Assembly: GCA_016839265.1 (NCBI GenBank)
Contig: JAEOUO010000002.1
Coordinates: forward strand, 1 to 64,000
DNA: 64,000 bases
Origin: Candidatus Odinarchaeota archaeon
GTDB taxonomy: Archaea; Asgardarchaeota; Odinarchaeia; Odinarchaeales; Odinarchaeaceae
Direction: 5' to 3'
This document shows, one piece after another, positions 44,123-52,527 of this stretch. The position numbers and the translations under genes were made by a program. Positions within the stretch are counted from its first letter, which is position 1, and every line of letters starts with the position of its first letter. The notes below the pieces were generated by a model. The model did not search any database. It worked only from the letters and a program-made list of their open reading frames with translations, and was not told where the DNA came from.

Positions 44123-45127
44123 ATATAAATCTCTTATTTTTTTAATTTCTAAATACCTGTTTTTTATATTTTCAGAACACAAATCCACTGTGCTATAAGG
44201 TCTATGAGTTGTAGCTAAAATAAAATTACTATTTTTAAGAACAGATAAATCTTTTATTAAAAATTCTTTCAAAAAAGTGAACTTCTCTTCATCCCCGTAT
44301 AGAAAGTTTATCGGTAGCCCTGTGAAGAAAATAAGTTTTTTACCAGCTATAAATCTATTAATTAAATTCAACCATTCTATTAATTCTTTATAGGAGTTCT
44401 TAGGCATTAAATCGAGGGGGTGAATCCCATTATAATTTTCTTCAATAAACTCCGCTTCTCTAGAAGGGTCTCCGTCTGTGTGCAAAACTGCGTATAACCC
44501 CTTAGATTTAATAGTTAAACTGATTCTCTTATGATTCTCCCGCCAAACTTTATTTATAAATTCAATCGGATATAAGTAACCGTGGTAATCGAAAACATCA
44601 TCAGCTATTCTGACAGCTTCGAAGAGTTTAATGAAACCTGTATTCTCTAGTATATATATAATATACTCTGTAAGCTTATCATGGATTTCCTTAGCTGCAT
44701 GCGGGTTCGCCCAGCATAAATATGAATAATCGAAGCTGTGAGCTATAAAACCTCTGTTTAAACTCTTACTAGCACAGAAAGCTTCAGCCATCTCAGTTGG
44801 CCCTAACATTTTTAACATTCTAAAACGATCCGTCTCTGTTAAAAGTTTTTTAAACACGCTGACTCTCTTATCAAATTCCATTAAAAGTTCTTTTTTAGAT
44901 GGCCATTGATAACCGTTGATGTTTATTTTTTTAGCCCAGCTTAACCGATTCAACGATCTGCTGAAAGGCCCGCCATGTACGTAGAAAGTCTCAAATTTAC
45001 TAATTCTACCGGATATGGTTATAATATCACTGTATATGTTTTCAAGAAACGGGTCACCTATCTCTATTTGAAGCGGTGTAACTCTGGTTTTAACCCCTTT
45101 AAATAGTGTAATTATTATTTCCCTCAT
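44105..45127 (-). CDS. UroD/MtaA-like methyltransferase-fold protein
   Basis: A 340-residue protein of the uroporphyrinogen-decarboxylase fold. Features are [15 protein letters not shown], the AVLHTDGDP loop near 230, a GIHPLDLMP motif at about 250, and a [15 protein letters not shown] strand near 280. Members of this fold serve as corrinoid-dependent methyltransferases (MtaA/MtbA) or UroD. The catalytic Zn or Arg residues of either are not clearly conserved, so the substrate is uncertain. A MetE-like gene with the same type of barrel is on the other strand nearby, but no operon is formed. The end overlaps rpoK by 18 bases. Confidence 0.6.
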   Translation of the reverse strand: MREIIITLFKGVKTRVTPLQIEIGDPFLENIYSDIITISGRISKFETFYVHGGPFSRSLNRLSWAKKININGYQWPSKKELLMEFDKRVSVFKKLLTETDRFRMLKMLGPTEMAEAFCASKSLNRGFIAHSFDYSYLCWANPHAAKEIHDKLTEYIIYILENTGFIKLFEAVRIADDVFDYHGYLYPIEFINKVWRENHKRISLTIKSKGLYAVLHTDGDPSREAEFIEENYNGIHPLDLMPKNSYKELIEWLNLINRFIAGKKLIFFTGLPINFLYGDEEKFTFLKEFLIKDLSVLKNSNFILATTHRPYSTVDLCSENIKNRYLEIKKIRDLYLGTGH

Positions 45128-45175
45128 AATTAGCTTAAATAATATTTTTATACTATTTATTTTTCAGTTTCAACC

Positions 45176-46003
45176 ATGGATCCGCTTATTTTATTCTTAA
45201 TTTTTATAACAGCTATTTCAATAGGCTTTGTCGCCTCTATGATTGGAATAGGCGGCAACTCTCTGTTTATACCTATACTTGTTATCTTTTTAAATCTAGA
45301 TATACATGTGGCTATAGCGACGATGGTGTTCAGCTCGTTTTTCATAGGCTTATCCTCTCTTATAGTTTATTTTAAGAGTAGAGTTGTAGATTTCAAGCTA
45401 GCGCTGTTAGTGGAGGCGGGTACAATTCCAGGAGCGTTTTTAGCACCTCACATATCCGTTTTAACTTCTACAGAATTTTTAACATACATATTTGTGACTG
45501 CTATGCTTTTAATATCCGTATATATGGTGTTATCTAATCATTTTAAACCTGACGCTGACACTCATGAATGCTCAACTCAGAGAACGGTTTTTAAAAAATA
45601 TTTTTTGATTCGAGAATATAATTATAAAAATGAGAAGCACACTGCTGTTATCAACATCCCTTTAACTATAATCATCTCATTTATTATCGGTTTAATAGTT
45701 GGATTAATAGGTGTTGCAGGTGGAACCATGAAAGTTCCGTTTCTTAATCTTGTATGCGGGGTGCCTATGGTCATCTCCATAGGAACCGCTTTTTTAATGA
45801 TTACTTTAACATCTATATCCGCTACAGCAGGTTACGCTCTGTACGCGTTAATTAACTTTTCTATAGCTTTACCGATAGTAATCGGTTTGATAATAGGTTC
45901 ACAGCTTGGTTCAAGGGTTGCCTTAAAATTACCTCAGAAAAAGCTTAAAATAATCTTTAGTATAGCATTAGCTTTGATATCTATCCTAATGCTTATCATT
46001 TAA
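45176..46003 (+). CDS. TauE/SafE-family anion exporter
   Basis: A 275-residue membrane protein with about eight helices in two similar halves. The family signatures are GFVASMIGIGGNSLFIPIL in the first half and GLIVGLIGVAGGTMKVPFLN in the second. TauE/SafE (formerly DUF81) proteins move sulfite, sulfoacetate, taurine or related anions. The start is ATG at 45176 with no ribosome binding site. A T/A-rich promoter about 30 bases upstream suggests a leaderless transcript. The MetE-like gene follows after 17 bases, so transfer of sulfur compounds to methionine synthesis is conceivable, but not shown. Confidence 0.87.
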   Translation: MDPLILFLIFITAISIGFVASMIGIGGNSLFIPILVIFLNLDIHVAIATMVFSSFFIGLSSLIVYFKSRVVDFKLALLVEAGTIPGAFLAPHISVLTSTEFLTYIFVTAMLLISVYMVLSNHFKPDADTHECSTQRTVFKKYFLIREYNYKNEKHTAVINIPLTIIISFIIGLIVGLIGVAGGTMKVPFLNLVCGVPMVISIGTAFLMITLTSISATAGYALYALINFSIALPIVIGLIIGSQLGSRVALKLPQKKLKIIFSIALALISILMLII

Positions 46004-46020
46004 TTATTGATGCGATAGAG

Positions 46021-46938
46021 TTGATTAAATTGTGGAATGGATTAAAACCCTTATTGAAAACCGTTATTGGAAGCTACCCTGTTAATGGATTAACTGGGTT
46101 AGAAGCTGTTAAAAACGCGGTTGAACAGCAGCTAGAAGCCGGCGTAGAACTGGTAAGCGACGGCCAAACACGTAAAGATATGATCTCATACTTTACAGAT
46201 CACATACCAGGTTTTATAATTCACGAGAATCATTCTAAAATAGTGGATAAGATCACTCCTCCTGAAACATCACCTATACTTGAAGATTTACTTTACGCTA
46301 ACAGCTTTTTAAAAGAAGGCCGCTTTCTTAAAGCGATTATAACAGGCCCGGTAACTTTAATAGCTTCAGCTAAAATCGATAAATCATCCCCTTACAATGG
46401 TTTTCTAGATCAGAAACTTTACGTTGATCTAGGTGAAGCGCTTAAAAGAGAAGCTGAACTTTTATTGAAAAGCGGGGCCGCTTTTCTGCAAATAGATGAA
46501 CCTTTCTACTCTGTTGGAGTTCCTATTGAGTTAGGTGAAATCGCTATTAAAATTATTACGGAAAATATTAAGGTACCTGTAGGTCTTCACGTTTGTGGTG
46601 ACATTAGAAAAGTTTTTTCGAAGCTTGTTTCAATTCAAGGAGTGAATATTTTAAGTTTAGAGTTTGCAGCATCTCCTAGTAATTTCACAGTTGTGAATAA
46701 ACATGATTTGAATAAATATGATAAAATTCTAGGAGTCGGATGTGTCAACACGCAAACTAATATTGTGGAGTCAATTAACACGATTAGAGAGGTTCTACTT
46801 AAAGCGTCTTCAATATTGAACTCTAATAATTTTATCGTTCACCCTGATTGCGGTCTGAGACTTTTACCGTCTGAAGTCGCTTATACTAAGCTTGTTAACA
46901 TGGTGGAAGCTGTTAACACTCTCTCAATAAATGTTTGA
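46021..46938 (+). CDS. MetE-like core methionine synthase
   Basis: A 305-residue protein matching the catalytic C-terminal domain of cobalamin-independent methionine synthase. It has KTVIGSYPVNGLTG (14-27), VSDGQTRKDMISYF, QIDEPFYSV, and the zinc ligands HVCGD (His/Cys, near residue 195) and HPDCGLRLLP (Cys). The N-terminal domain of full MetE is absent, as in archaeal core-MetE (MesA-D) enzymes that use methylcobalamin or a methyl-protein as donor instead of folate. It transfers methyl to homocysteine. The start is TTG at 46021, and a TTG at 46033 is an alternative. It lies in a probable operon with the TauE-like gene. Confidence 0.82.
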   Translation: MIKLWNGLKPLLKTVIGSYPVNGLTGLEAVKNAVEQQLEAGVELVSDGQTRKDMISYFTDHIPGFIIHENHSKIVDKITPPETSPILEDLLYANSFLKEGRFLKAIITGPVTLIASAKIDKSSPYNGFLDQKLYVDLGEALKREAELLLKSGAAFLQIDEPFYSVGVPIELGEIAIKIITENIKVPVGLHVCGDIRKVFSKLVSIQGVNILSLEFAASPSNFTVVNKHDLNKYDKILGVGCVNTQTNIVESINTIREVLLKASSILNSNNFIVHPDCGLRLLPSEVAYTKLVNMVEAVNTLSINV

Positions 46939-46947
46939 TTTAGGTGA

Positions 46948-48081
46948 TTAAGTTTTATCTATTTTAACCACGTTTAAATCCTCATCTAAATATATTTTAA
47001 AACTGTGATCTCCATGCTGTATTGAGAAAGGTATAGGATAGGTTTTAATATTTTCAAAATATGTTGAATCCATAGTGAATTTGATTTTAGTTGAACAATA
47101 AGGGCATTCAAGTATTCTAGTTATTCTGCTAGGAATTTTACCTTCTTCCTTAAATGTTTTCACAAATTCACTTCTCTTCTTATCAACCCAATTGTTTATC
47201 ACAACACGGCCTTCAGCTAAAACACTTTTAATATTCTCTAGAAGATTTAACATTACTGCTTTAACCTTATCTTTTCTTTCACCAGTTTTAGACATAAAGA
47301 AAAAAGACAGATGATATCCCTGCTCTGGTTTAGACATTACCCGGAAAACACCCTCCTCACCAAAACCGCGGGTAAGCTTTCTGATAATATACGTGTCTAA
47401 CTCATCTTTTACAGGCAAGTTTAATGAGAGAATCGCGGAATTAACACATTTTTTAGCTAAACCATTAGCTAAACTATACTCTTCATAATCGCATTTATCG
47501 CATTCAACTTCCTCGCAGAAAACACAAGGCGTGTCTATATTTCTATAAGGACAATTATATGGTTTTAAATCTGTAATCTTATCAAGAACCTCTTCCACGC
47601 TCATCATCTGAGGAGGTTGTTTAACATGAATTTTACAGGCATCCTCCCCCTCCCATTTACTCTCTAATATCTCTATCAAGAAGCCTGGATTGAAAACATC
47701 CGATATAACTTTTGAACCGGGTAAACATATAAGTCTGCATAAGGGGTTAGGGGAAACAGTTCCACCGATCTCCATTATCGGGCATTTAATCACTTTAACG
47801 CTGATAACATCATCACTTAAATTTTTAACATCTACTTTGAATCCGAAAAGCGGCATATATTTTTCATAAAATTTTAATACTCCTTCACGTCCGCTGCTTT
47901 CCTCATATGATTTAATCTGGTTTAAAATTTTATGGAAAATCTCGTCTTTTTCTTTAGATAGAAGCTGAGCTGCATCACCCCCGTATTTCATAACTATCTT
48001 AGAGAATATCATAGTATAAAAGTTGAATAAGCTATCTCTCAATATCGATAATTTTTCATCCGTTTTCTCAGATTCATCCAA
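46948..48081 (-). CDS. Cys-rich protein with V4R/ATC-hydrolase-like sensor domain
   Basis: A 377-residue soluble protein. Residues 1-165 resemble the V4R / aminothiazoline-carboxylate-hydrolase-like domain, with Cys spaced as in CPIMEI...PLCRLICLPGSK and EGEDACKIHV. A Cys cluster at about 180-210 (NCPYRNIDTPCVFCEEVECD) may bind an iron-sulfur cluster or zinc. The C-terminus holds a zinc-ribbon half (ECPYCSTKIKF) and a final strand block (PIPFSIQHGDHSFKIYLDED). The assignment rests on pattern. It may be a metal or redox sensor. No DNA-binding domain is seen. It starts at TTG and is convergent with the MetE-like gene 9 bases away. Confidence 0.5.
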   Translation of the reverse strand: MDESEKTDEKLSILRDSLFNFYTMIFSKIVMKYGGDAAQLLSKEKDEIFHKILNQIKSYEESSGREGVLKFYEKYMPLFGFKVDVKNLSDDVISVKVIKCPIMEIGGTVSPNPLCRLICLPGSKVISDVFNPGFLIEILESKWEGEDACKIHVKQPPQMMSVEEVLDKITDLKPYNCPYRNIDTPCVFCEEVECDKCDYEEYSLANGLAKKCVNSAILSLNLPVKDELDTYIIRKLTRGFGEEGVFRVMSKPEQGYHLSFFFMSKTGERKDKVKAVMLNLLENIKSVLAEGRVVINNWVDKKRSEFVKTFKEEGKIPSRITRILECPYCSTKIKFTMDSTYFENIKTYPIPFSIQHGDHSFKIYLDEDLNVVKIDKT

Positions 48082-48192
48082 TTTTCTAGACCTCGATAAA
48101 ATATAGTTTAAATTTAAAATAGTTTTATATGCTCATATATATTATTTTTTACTATATAACAATGAATAAAATTAATTAAAGTAGGCTTTAAT

Positions 48193-48693
48193 ATGGGAAA
48201 TTTCAGGATACTTAAAAAATCAATTTTAATGTCTACTCGTGTTAAAAAACGATTTATATTAGCTGTATTATTTTACTGTATTCTATCATGGTGGGTTGCT
48301 TTCACAATTCAACTCGGGGATACTTTTCTAGTAGCCCTCGGAATTATAGGCGGCCTTATTATAGCTACTGTTTACGGATTCATCTTATCCCAGTTTAGGA
48401 AAGGGCAGATTGCCACTTTAAAATGTATCGGATGGGGTAACTCTAATATACTACTTTTACTTATCGGTGAAATCTTATTCGTGTCACTTCTAGGTTACGT
48501 GTTAACCTTAGAAATTGATATACATATTCTCGGTGTGAGCACATATTTTGAAGATATATTAATTCAATTTGTTTTCTCCGGTCCAGCTTTAGGCTTAGCT
48601 TTATTAGTTGTAATAATAGCTCAGATACCTGGTATTATTTTAGCCTATTGGAGAACGCTTAAAGTGAGGCCTATAGTAGCTTTAAAAGCGTGA
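48193..48693 (+). CDS. Minimal FtsX-type ABC transporter permease
   Basis: A 166-residue protein with four helices. The core RKGQIATLKCIGWGNSNIL and the end LKVRPIVALKA match the C-terminal FtsX domain, and helix 1 lies at residues 20-40. The large extracytoplasmic domain usual between helices 1 and 2 (as in MacB/LolC/FtsX) is absent. The ATPase gene follows at once, so the two form a transporter or mechanotransmission complex. Without the outer domain it cannot work like MacB in the usual way. Its partner on the outside, if any, is not evident. ATG start. Confidence 0.78.
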   Translation: MGNFRILKKSILMSTRVKKRFILAVLFYCILSWWVAFTIQLGDTFLVALGIIGGLIIATVYGFILSQFRKGQIATLKCIGWGNSNILLLLIGEILFVSLLGYVLTLEIDIHILGVSTYFEDILIQFVFSGPALGLALLVVIIAQIPGIILAYWRTLKVRPIVALKA

Positions 48694-48703
48694 AGTGATT
48701 GAA

Positions 48704-49402
48704 ATGTCGCAAAAAGTCCCTATCATAATTGCTGAAAATGTGTCTAAAGAGTATAGACGTGGAAGAGAAATAGTTAAAGCTTTAGTTAAAGTAAACTTAG
48801 AAGTATACGAGGGGGAACGCGTCTGCTTTTTCGGGCCTAGTGGAAGCGGTAAAACAACGTTACTCAATGTTTTAAGCGGCTTAGATCAACCTACAAACGG
48901 TAGAGTAATATTAGACGGATCTGATACACGGGAGCTTGATGAGAGAATATTCCCGAAGATTAGGAGAGAGAAAATCGGTTTTATATTTCAAGATTTTAAT
49001 CTCATACCTGATTTAACAGTTATTGAAAACGTCTCCTCCCCGCTCTGGCCTACTGATATGAAATCTAAGAAAATCGAGGAACTCGCTATCTCAGTTCTCC
49101 GAGAAGTGGATATGGTTGATAGAAAGGATCATCTTCCTAAACAATTATCAGGCGGTGAACAACAGCGAACCGCTATCGCCCGTGCCTTAATTACTAAACC
49201 TAAAATTTTATTTGCAGACGAGCCGACGGGTAACTTAGACTCTAATACGGGTTTAGAAATTATGAATTTGCTTAAAAAAATTAACTCTCATGATAAAACC
49301 ACGATAGTGGTTGTCACTCACGATGAAAACCTTCTTAAATTCGCTAATAGAGTTTTCGAGGTGGTTGACGGTAAAATCTCATTATATAAACGTAGCCAAT
49401 GA
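48704..49402 (+). CDS. LolD/MacB-type ABC transporter ATPase
   Basis: A 232-residue ATPase with Walker A GPSGSGKTTLLN, Q-loop FQDFNLIPDLTV, signature LSGGEQQRTAIARAL, Walker B ILFADEPTGNLD and switch His in VVVTHDE. It is of the MacB/LolD/FtsE type. It lies directly after the short FtsX-type gene and powers that permease. The start chosen is ATG at 48704, since AGTGATTGA precedes it. A GTG at 48695 in frame is part of the same site. Whether the system secretes lipids, lipoproteins or acts in cell-envelope control cannot be told. Confidence 0.92.
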   Translation: MSQKVPIIIAENVSKEYRRGREIVKALVKVNLEVYEGERVCFFGPSGSGKTTLLNVLSGLDQPTNGRVILDGSDTRELDERIFPKIRREKIGFIFQDFNLIPDLTVIENVSSPLWPTDMKSKKIEELAISVLREVDMVDRKDHLPKQLSGGEQQRTAIARALITKPKILFADEPTGNLDSNTGLEIMNLLKKINSHDKTTIVVVTHDENLLKFANRVFEVVDGKISLYKRSQ

Positions 49403-49460
49403 GTTTTTATATTATTACTATTCTTTTTATGCTTATGTTATGAGATGAGGGGTGTATTAA

Positions 49461-50126
49461 TTGGCGGATGCGGATTTGTCATCTACTAAGAAGGCGATTT
49501 CTTCTTTTCTGAATATCATTGAACGTAACATTAAAGATATAGATAACAGTCAAATCGAGCGGATGGTTAACGAAATAATATACACTAAAGCTAAGGGTGG
49601 TAGAATATTCGTAGCTGGAACAGGTAGAACAGGTTTAATGGCTAAAGCTTTCGCTATGAGATTGTACCATTTAGGGTTCGATGTTGTAATTCTCGGGGAG
49701 ACAATTGTTCCAAGTGCTTCTAAACGTGACTGTGTTATAACCCTTTCTGGTTCAGGTAAAACTGATTTCACGGTTGACACCGCCTCGATTGCTAAACGAA
49801 TAGGAACCAGAGTTATCGCGATCACAAGTAACCCTGAGTCTCCTTTAGCTAAGTTAGCGGATATTTTAGTAATCGTTAAAGGAAGGACTAAAGACATGGA
49901 AGAAGGTAAATCTGTTTCTTTAAACGGAACTAAAAGTGAAACGATAAAATGGGATGCAAGGCAGCTTACAGGTATACATGCGCCGCTAAGCCCTTTAGGT
50001 TCCCTGTTTGAGTTAACTTTGATGATGTTTCTTGAAGGTGTTATCGCTACTTTAATTGAAAAATTAAATTTAACTGAAGAGGAGATTAAGGCCAGACATG
50101 CGAATATTGAAACTATCAGTTCATAA
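49461..50126 (+). CDS. 6-phospho-3-hexuloisomerase
   Basis: A 221-residue SIS-domain protein: GRIFVAGTGRTGLMAKAFAM (52-71), TLSGSGKTDFTVD, VIAITSNPESPLA, and PLGSLFELTLMMFLEG. It interconverts 3-hexulose 6-phosphate and fructose 6-phosphate. With 3-hexulose-6-phosphate synthase, which is not in the window, it forms the ribulose monophosphate path. Many archaea use it in reverse to make ribulose 5-phosphate and so pentoses. The start is TTG after GGGGTG. The gene is not in an evident operon. The family assignment is firm. Confidence 0.92.
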   Translation: MADADLSSTKKAISSFLNIIERNIKDIDNSQIERMVNEIIYTKAKGGRIFVAGTGRTGLMAKAFAMRLYHLGFDVVILGETIVPSASKRDCVITLSGSGKTDFTVDTASIAKRIGTRVIAITSNPESPLAKLADILVIVKGRTKDMEEGKSVSLNGTKSETIKWDARQLTGIHAPLSPLGSLFELTLMMFLEGVIATLIEKLNLTEEEIKARHANIETISS

Positions 50127-50212
50127 AATATATTTTTAAATATTTTTCTATATAAAAATATATAAATATTATATTACTTATTAGTAACTGTTAATTGCGG
50201 GTCATGATTTAA

Positions 50213-50917
50213 ATGAAAATAGATAAAATAATTCCTTCACAATTATTCTCTAAATGGGTGCTAACCGTTCAAATCTTAAATTGTATATCTAGTAATAAAG
50301 ATAACACTATCCCTAGAATAATGAAGAAAACCGGTTCAAGCTACACTGCTATTAAAAACATTGTGGAAGAGTTGGTTACCCACGGAATAATTGCAGAGAA
50401 AAAACTCCCTGAATCGAAAGATAGAGGTAGACCACCCAAAACATATACACTTCTAAAACATTTCGAAATAGCCTACCCTCCTAGAAAATACGATTTACTG
50501 CTATCCTATCTTCTCTCTACTTTAAAATCTAAAACTGATTTAAATCTTCCACAACTACTATCAGATATAGGAGTTCACCGGGCTGTTGAAAAAATCTCCG
50601 AGTTAAAGAAACATAATATTAAAATCAACTCTATAAGCGATTTAGCTGAAATCATCAATAAAGATTTAGAAAATGAAAATATACCGCATGACGTTACTGT
50701 TCACGATAACGCGATTGAAATAAAAATATACTCCTGTATATTCAAAAAAATATCCACAGAGTTCTCTCCTTTAATCTGTCTAGTTCACGAAAACTATTAT
50801 TCAAAACTTTTAGAATATATCATAAATGTTGAATATATTATCGTCCCCGCGTCTAATCTTTCTAAAAACGACTCTGAATGTTCTTTTATACTCACATCTT
50901 CGAAACCGTTAATATAA
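50213..50917 (+). CDS. Winged-helix regulator with SufR-like C-terminal domain
   Basis: A 234-residue transcription factor. Residues 10-90 are a winged helix of the ArsR/DeoR-like type (IPRIMKKTGSSYTAIKNIVE, the wing in KDRGRPPKTYTLL). The second half has a domain with three Cys (SCIFKKISTEF, PLICLVHE, SECSFIL) whose order recalls the cluster-binding Cys of SufR-type regulators. It may sense iron, iron-sulfur clusters or redox state. The sequence similarity is modest and this is inference. It has no adjacent target gene of known type. ATG start after GGTCATGATT. Confidence 0.7.
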   Translation: MKIDKIIPSQLFSKWVLTVQILNCISSNKDNTIPRIMKKTGSSYTAIKNIVEELVTHGIIAEKKLPESKDRGRPPKTYTLLKHFEIAYPPRKYDLLLSYLLSTLKSKTDLNLPQLLSDIGVHRAVEKISELKKHNIKINSISDLAEIINKDLENENIPHDVTVHDNAIEIKIYSCIFKKISTEFSPLICLVHENYYSKLLEYIINVEYIIVPASNLSKNDSECSFILTSSKPLI

Positions 50918-51097
50918 AGATATCTTGCGTGATCTTAGCTGTATTCTCATATTTTTAGAGGTTCTCAAGTAGATGATAGACACATTTCTGAGAGAAATCT
51001 TAGTTTATATTTTATTTAAAAATCTATAAAAAGTAAAATTAATTAAATACATTCCACATAAAAATAATAAATTTTTTATAATAAAAGGGTGAATTGA

Positions 51098-51781
51098 TTG
51101 AGTGATAAAATTAATTTTTCAGAGAAAATAACTGATAATTTAACTAGTATTATAAGCGGTTTAATAGAAAATTTTCAAACCCTCCTAAGAGGGGAATTAG
51201 ATAAAAAATTTGAGGAAATTAGATCAGAGCTCACTCAGATTGCTGAAAAATATGAAAAAATAAATGAAACCGTCACTGGATTAATCGACGTTCAAAACTA
51301 TTTTAAAACAAAAATAGATGAACTATCCACAGCTTCTGAGAGTAATTTGAAAAACATTGAGAAGATTATTCAATCCGAGTTCGCTGATAACATGGATAAC
51401 CGTTTTAAAATATTTCATGATGAGATGGAGAAAATAATAGATATGAACGCGGCTTTAACTGTAGAATTATCTAATAGACTAGATGAAATGATTGAAAAAA
51501 TAAATGCGCTTTCAGCGATAGAAAATAAACAGCAGGAGTTGATAAATGAACTAGACGACAAAATAAAATCTCAAGTTGAAAAAACATCAGCGGTATTCGA
51601 AAGCAGACTAGACGGATTGCGAAAACAAATAGACGATCAGATAACCCCTGCAATATCTTCTATCCCTAATATTCAAGAAAAACTAAACCAGTTAAATAAA
51701 ATGTTAAACGAGCTGACTAGTAAGATTACAGCTTTAACTGATATAAGTAAACCTGTCGAGGAATCAAATGTTAACGATTAA
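51098..51781 (+). CDS. Coiled-coil protein of unknown function
   Basis: A 227-residue protein that is almost entirely helical and heptad-rich (LRGELDKKFEEIRSELTQIA, DNRFKIFHDEMEKIIDMN, AVFESRLDGLRKQIDDQI). It has no signal peptide, membrane segment or catalytic motif. Start TTG after GGGTGA. It stands alone between the regulator and the small membrane protein. It may be structural or a tether. No family is recognised. Coding is supported by an open frame with the usual codon bias. Confidence 0.7.
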   Translation: MSDKINFSEKITDNLTSIISGLIENFQTLLRGELDKKFEEIRSELTQIAEKYEKINETVTGLIDVQNYFKTKIDELSTASESNLKNIEKIIQSEFADNMDNRFKIFHDEMEKIIDMNAALTVELSNRLDEMIEKINALSAIENKQQELINELDDKIKSQVEKTSAVFESRLDGLRKQIDDQITPAISSIPNIQEKLNQLNKMLNELTSKITALTDISKPVEESNVND

Positions 51782-51862
51782 CTTTTAAAATAAAATTATA
51801 GCTTGCAAATATTATAATAAACTATTTATATTAACGTGTAGATATACTACAATAGTTTAAAC

Positions 51863-51906
51863 TGATGTTATACTCGGTAGAGTTAACATCTACCAGTGTG
51901 ACATCA
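51863..51906 (+). promoter_or_regulatory. Nested inverted repeat in leader of membrane protein gene
   Basis: TGATGT pairs with ACATCA, and inside it GGTAGA pairs with TCTACC, separated by 7-base and 6-base internal loops around a GTTAACA core. It lies between a TATA-like element near 51822-51834 and the start at 51936. It could be a structured leader RNA or a two-part operator. No family is recognised. Confidence 0.45.
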
Positions 51907-51935
51907 GAAATAAATAAAATAGGAAGATGAGAAAT

Positions 51936-52370
51936 ATGCCTGAAGCTTCACTTGCAGGTGCTAAAGTAATATCGGTTCTCATAGGTATAGTCGGTGTTCT
52001 TCTACTAGTGGTGGGCGCGACCTCTATTCTAGCTATCTCAATTCCTGGTCTGCCTCCTGAAATTATTTCAGCTCTCGCATCTTTAAGCAGTAACGCCTAC
52101 ATTCAAATCGTATACGGGTTGATCGCGATCGGCATCGCCGCTGGATTATGGGGCGCTCGAGCTTGGGCTGCAGGAGCAGCCGGCGTCCTGTTACTGATCA
52201 TTCTCGTATCAACAGGTTTCTCTATATACAGTTTATGGACTGTTTACGGATTGTCAGGTCTATACACACTTTTAACAAGTCTTTCAATCCCTCTAATCAT
52301 CACCATTGTAACCTTTATCGTCGCTTTAGCATCAATAATATATTTAGTAGCCGCTAGTGGATGGCGTTAA
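51936..52370 (+). CDS. Small four-helix membrane protein
   Basis: A 144-residue protein with four helices: VISVLIGIVGVLLLVVGATS, IVYGLIAIGIAAGLWGARAW, GVLLLIILVSTGFSIYSLW and PLIITIVTFIVALASIIYLV. The last loops are short. The family is unknown, though its form resembles DUF-type membrane proteins of archaea. ATG at 51936 is chosen because GGAAG lies 9 bases upstream. The ATG at 51927 would follow it with no gap. The leader contains a nested inverted repeat. It is followed by a T-run terminator and then the peptide ABC operon. Confidence 0.7.
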   Translation: MPEASLAGAKVISVLIGIVGVLLLVVGATSILAISIPGLPPEIISALASLSSNAYIQIVYGLIAIGIAAGLWGARAWAAGAAGVLLLIILVSTGFSIYSLWTVYGLSGLYTLLTSLSIPLIITIVTFIVALASIIYLVAASGWR

Positions 52371-52390
52371 ACTAAAATTCGCTTTCTCTC

Positions 52391-52398
52391 TTTTTTTT
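52391..52398 (+). terminator. T-run terminator after small membrane protein gene
   Basis: Eight T follow TTCTCTC 21 bases after the stop codon, before the dpp-like operon promoter. Confidence 0.45.
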
Positions 52399-52453
52399 AT
52401 TAAATATTAATAGCAGTAATTTTTTGAATAATTTTTAATATTTTTTAATAAAA

Positions 52454-52463
52454 TTTAAAAATA
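52454..52463 (+). promoter_or_regulatory. Putative TATA box of peptide ABC transporter operon
   Basis: TTTAAAAATA lies 65-74 bases before the substrate-binding protein ATG. The leader would run about 45 bases and include an AAGGTGATTGA ribosome binding site. Called by eye. Confidence 0.4.
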
Positions 52464-52527
52464 TGTTACAATATATTAATTACCAAAATCCCGGGTTAAA
52501 GACACCTGAGGATTATAAGGTGATTGA

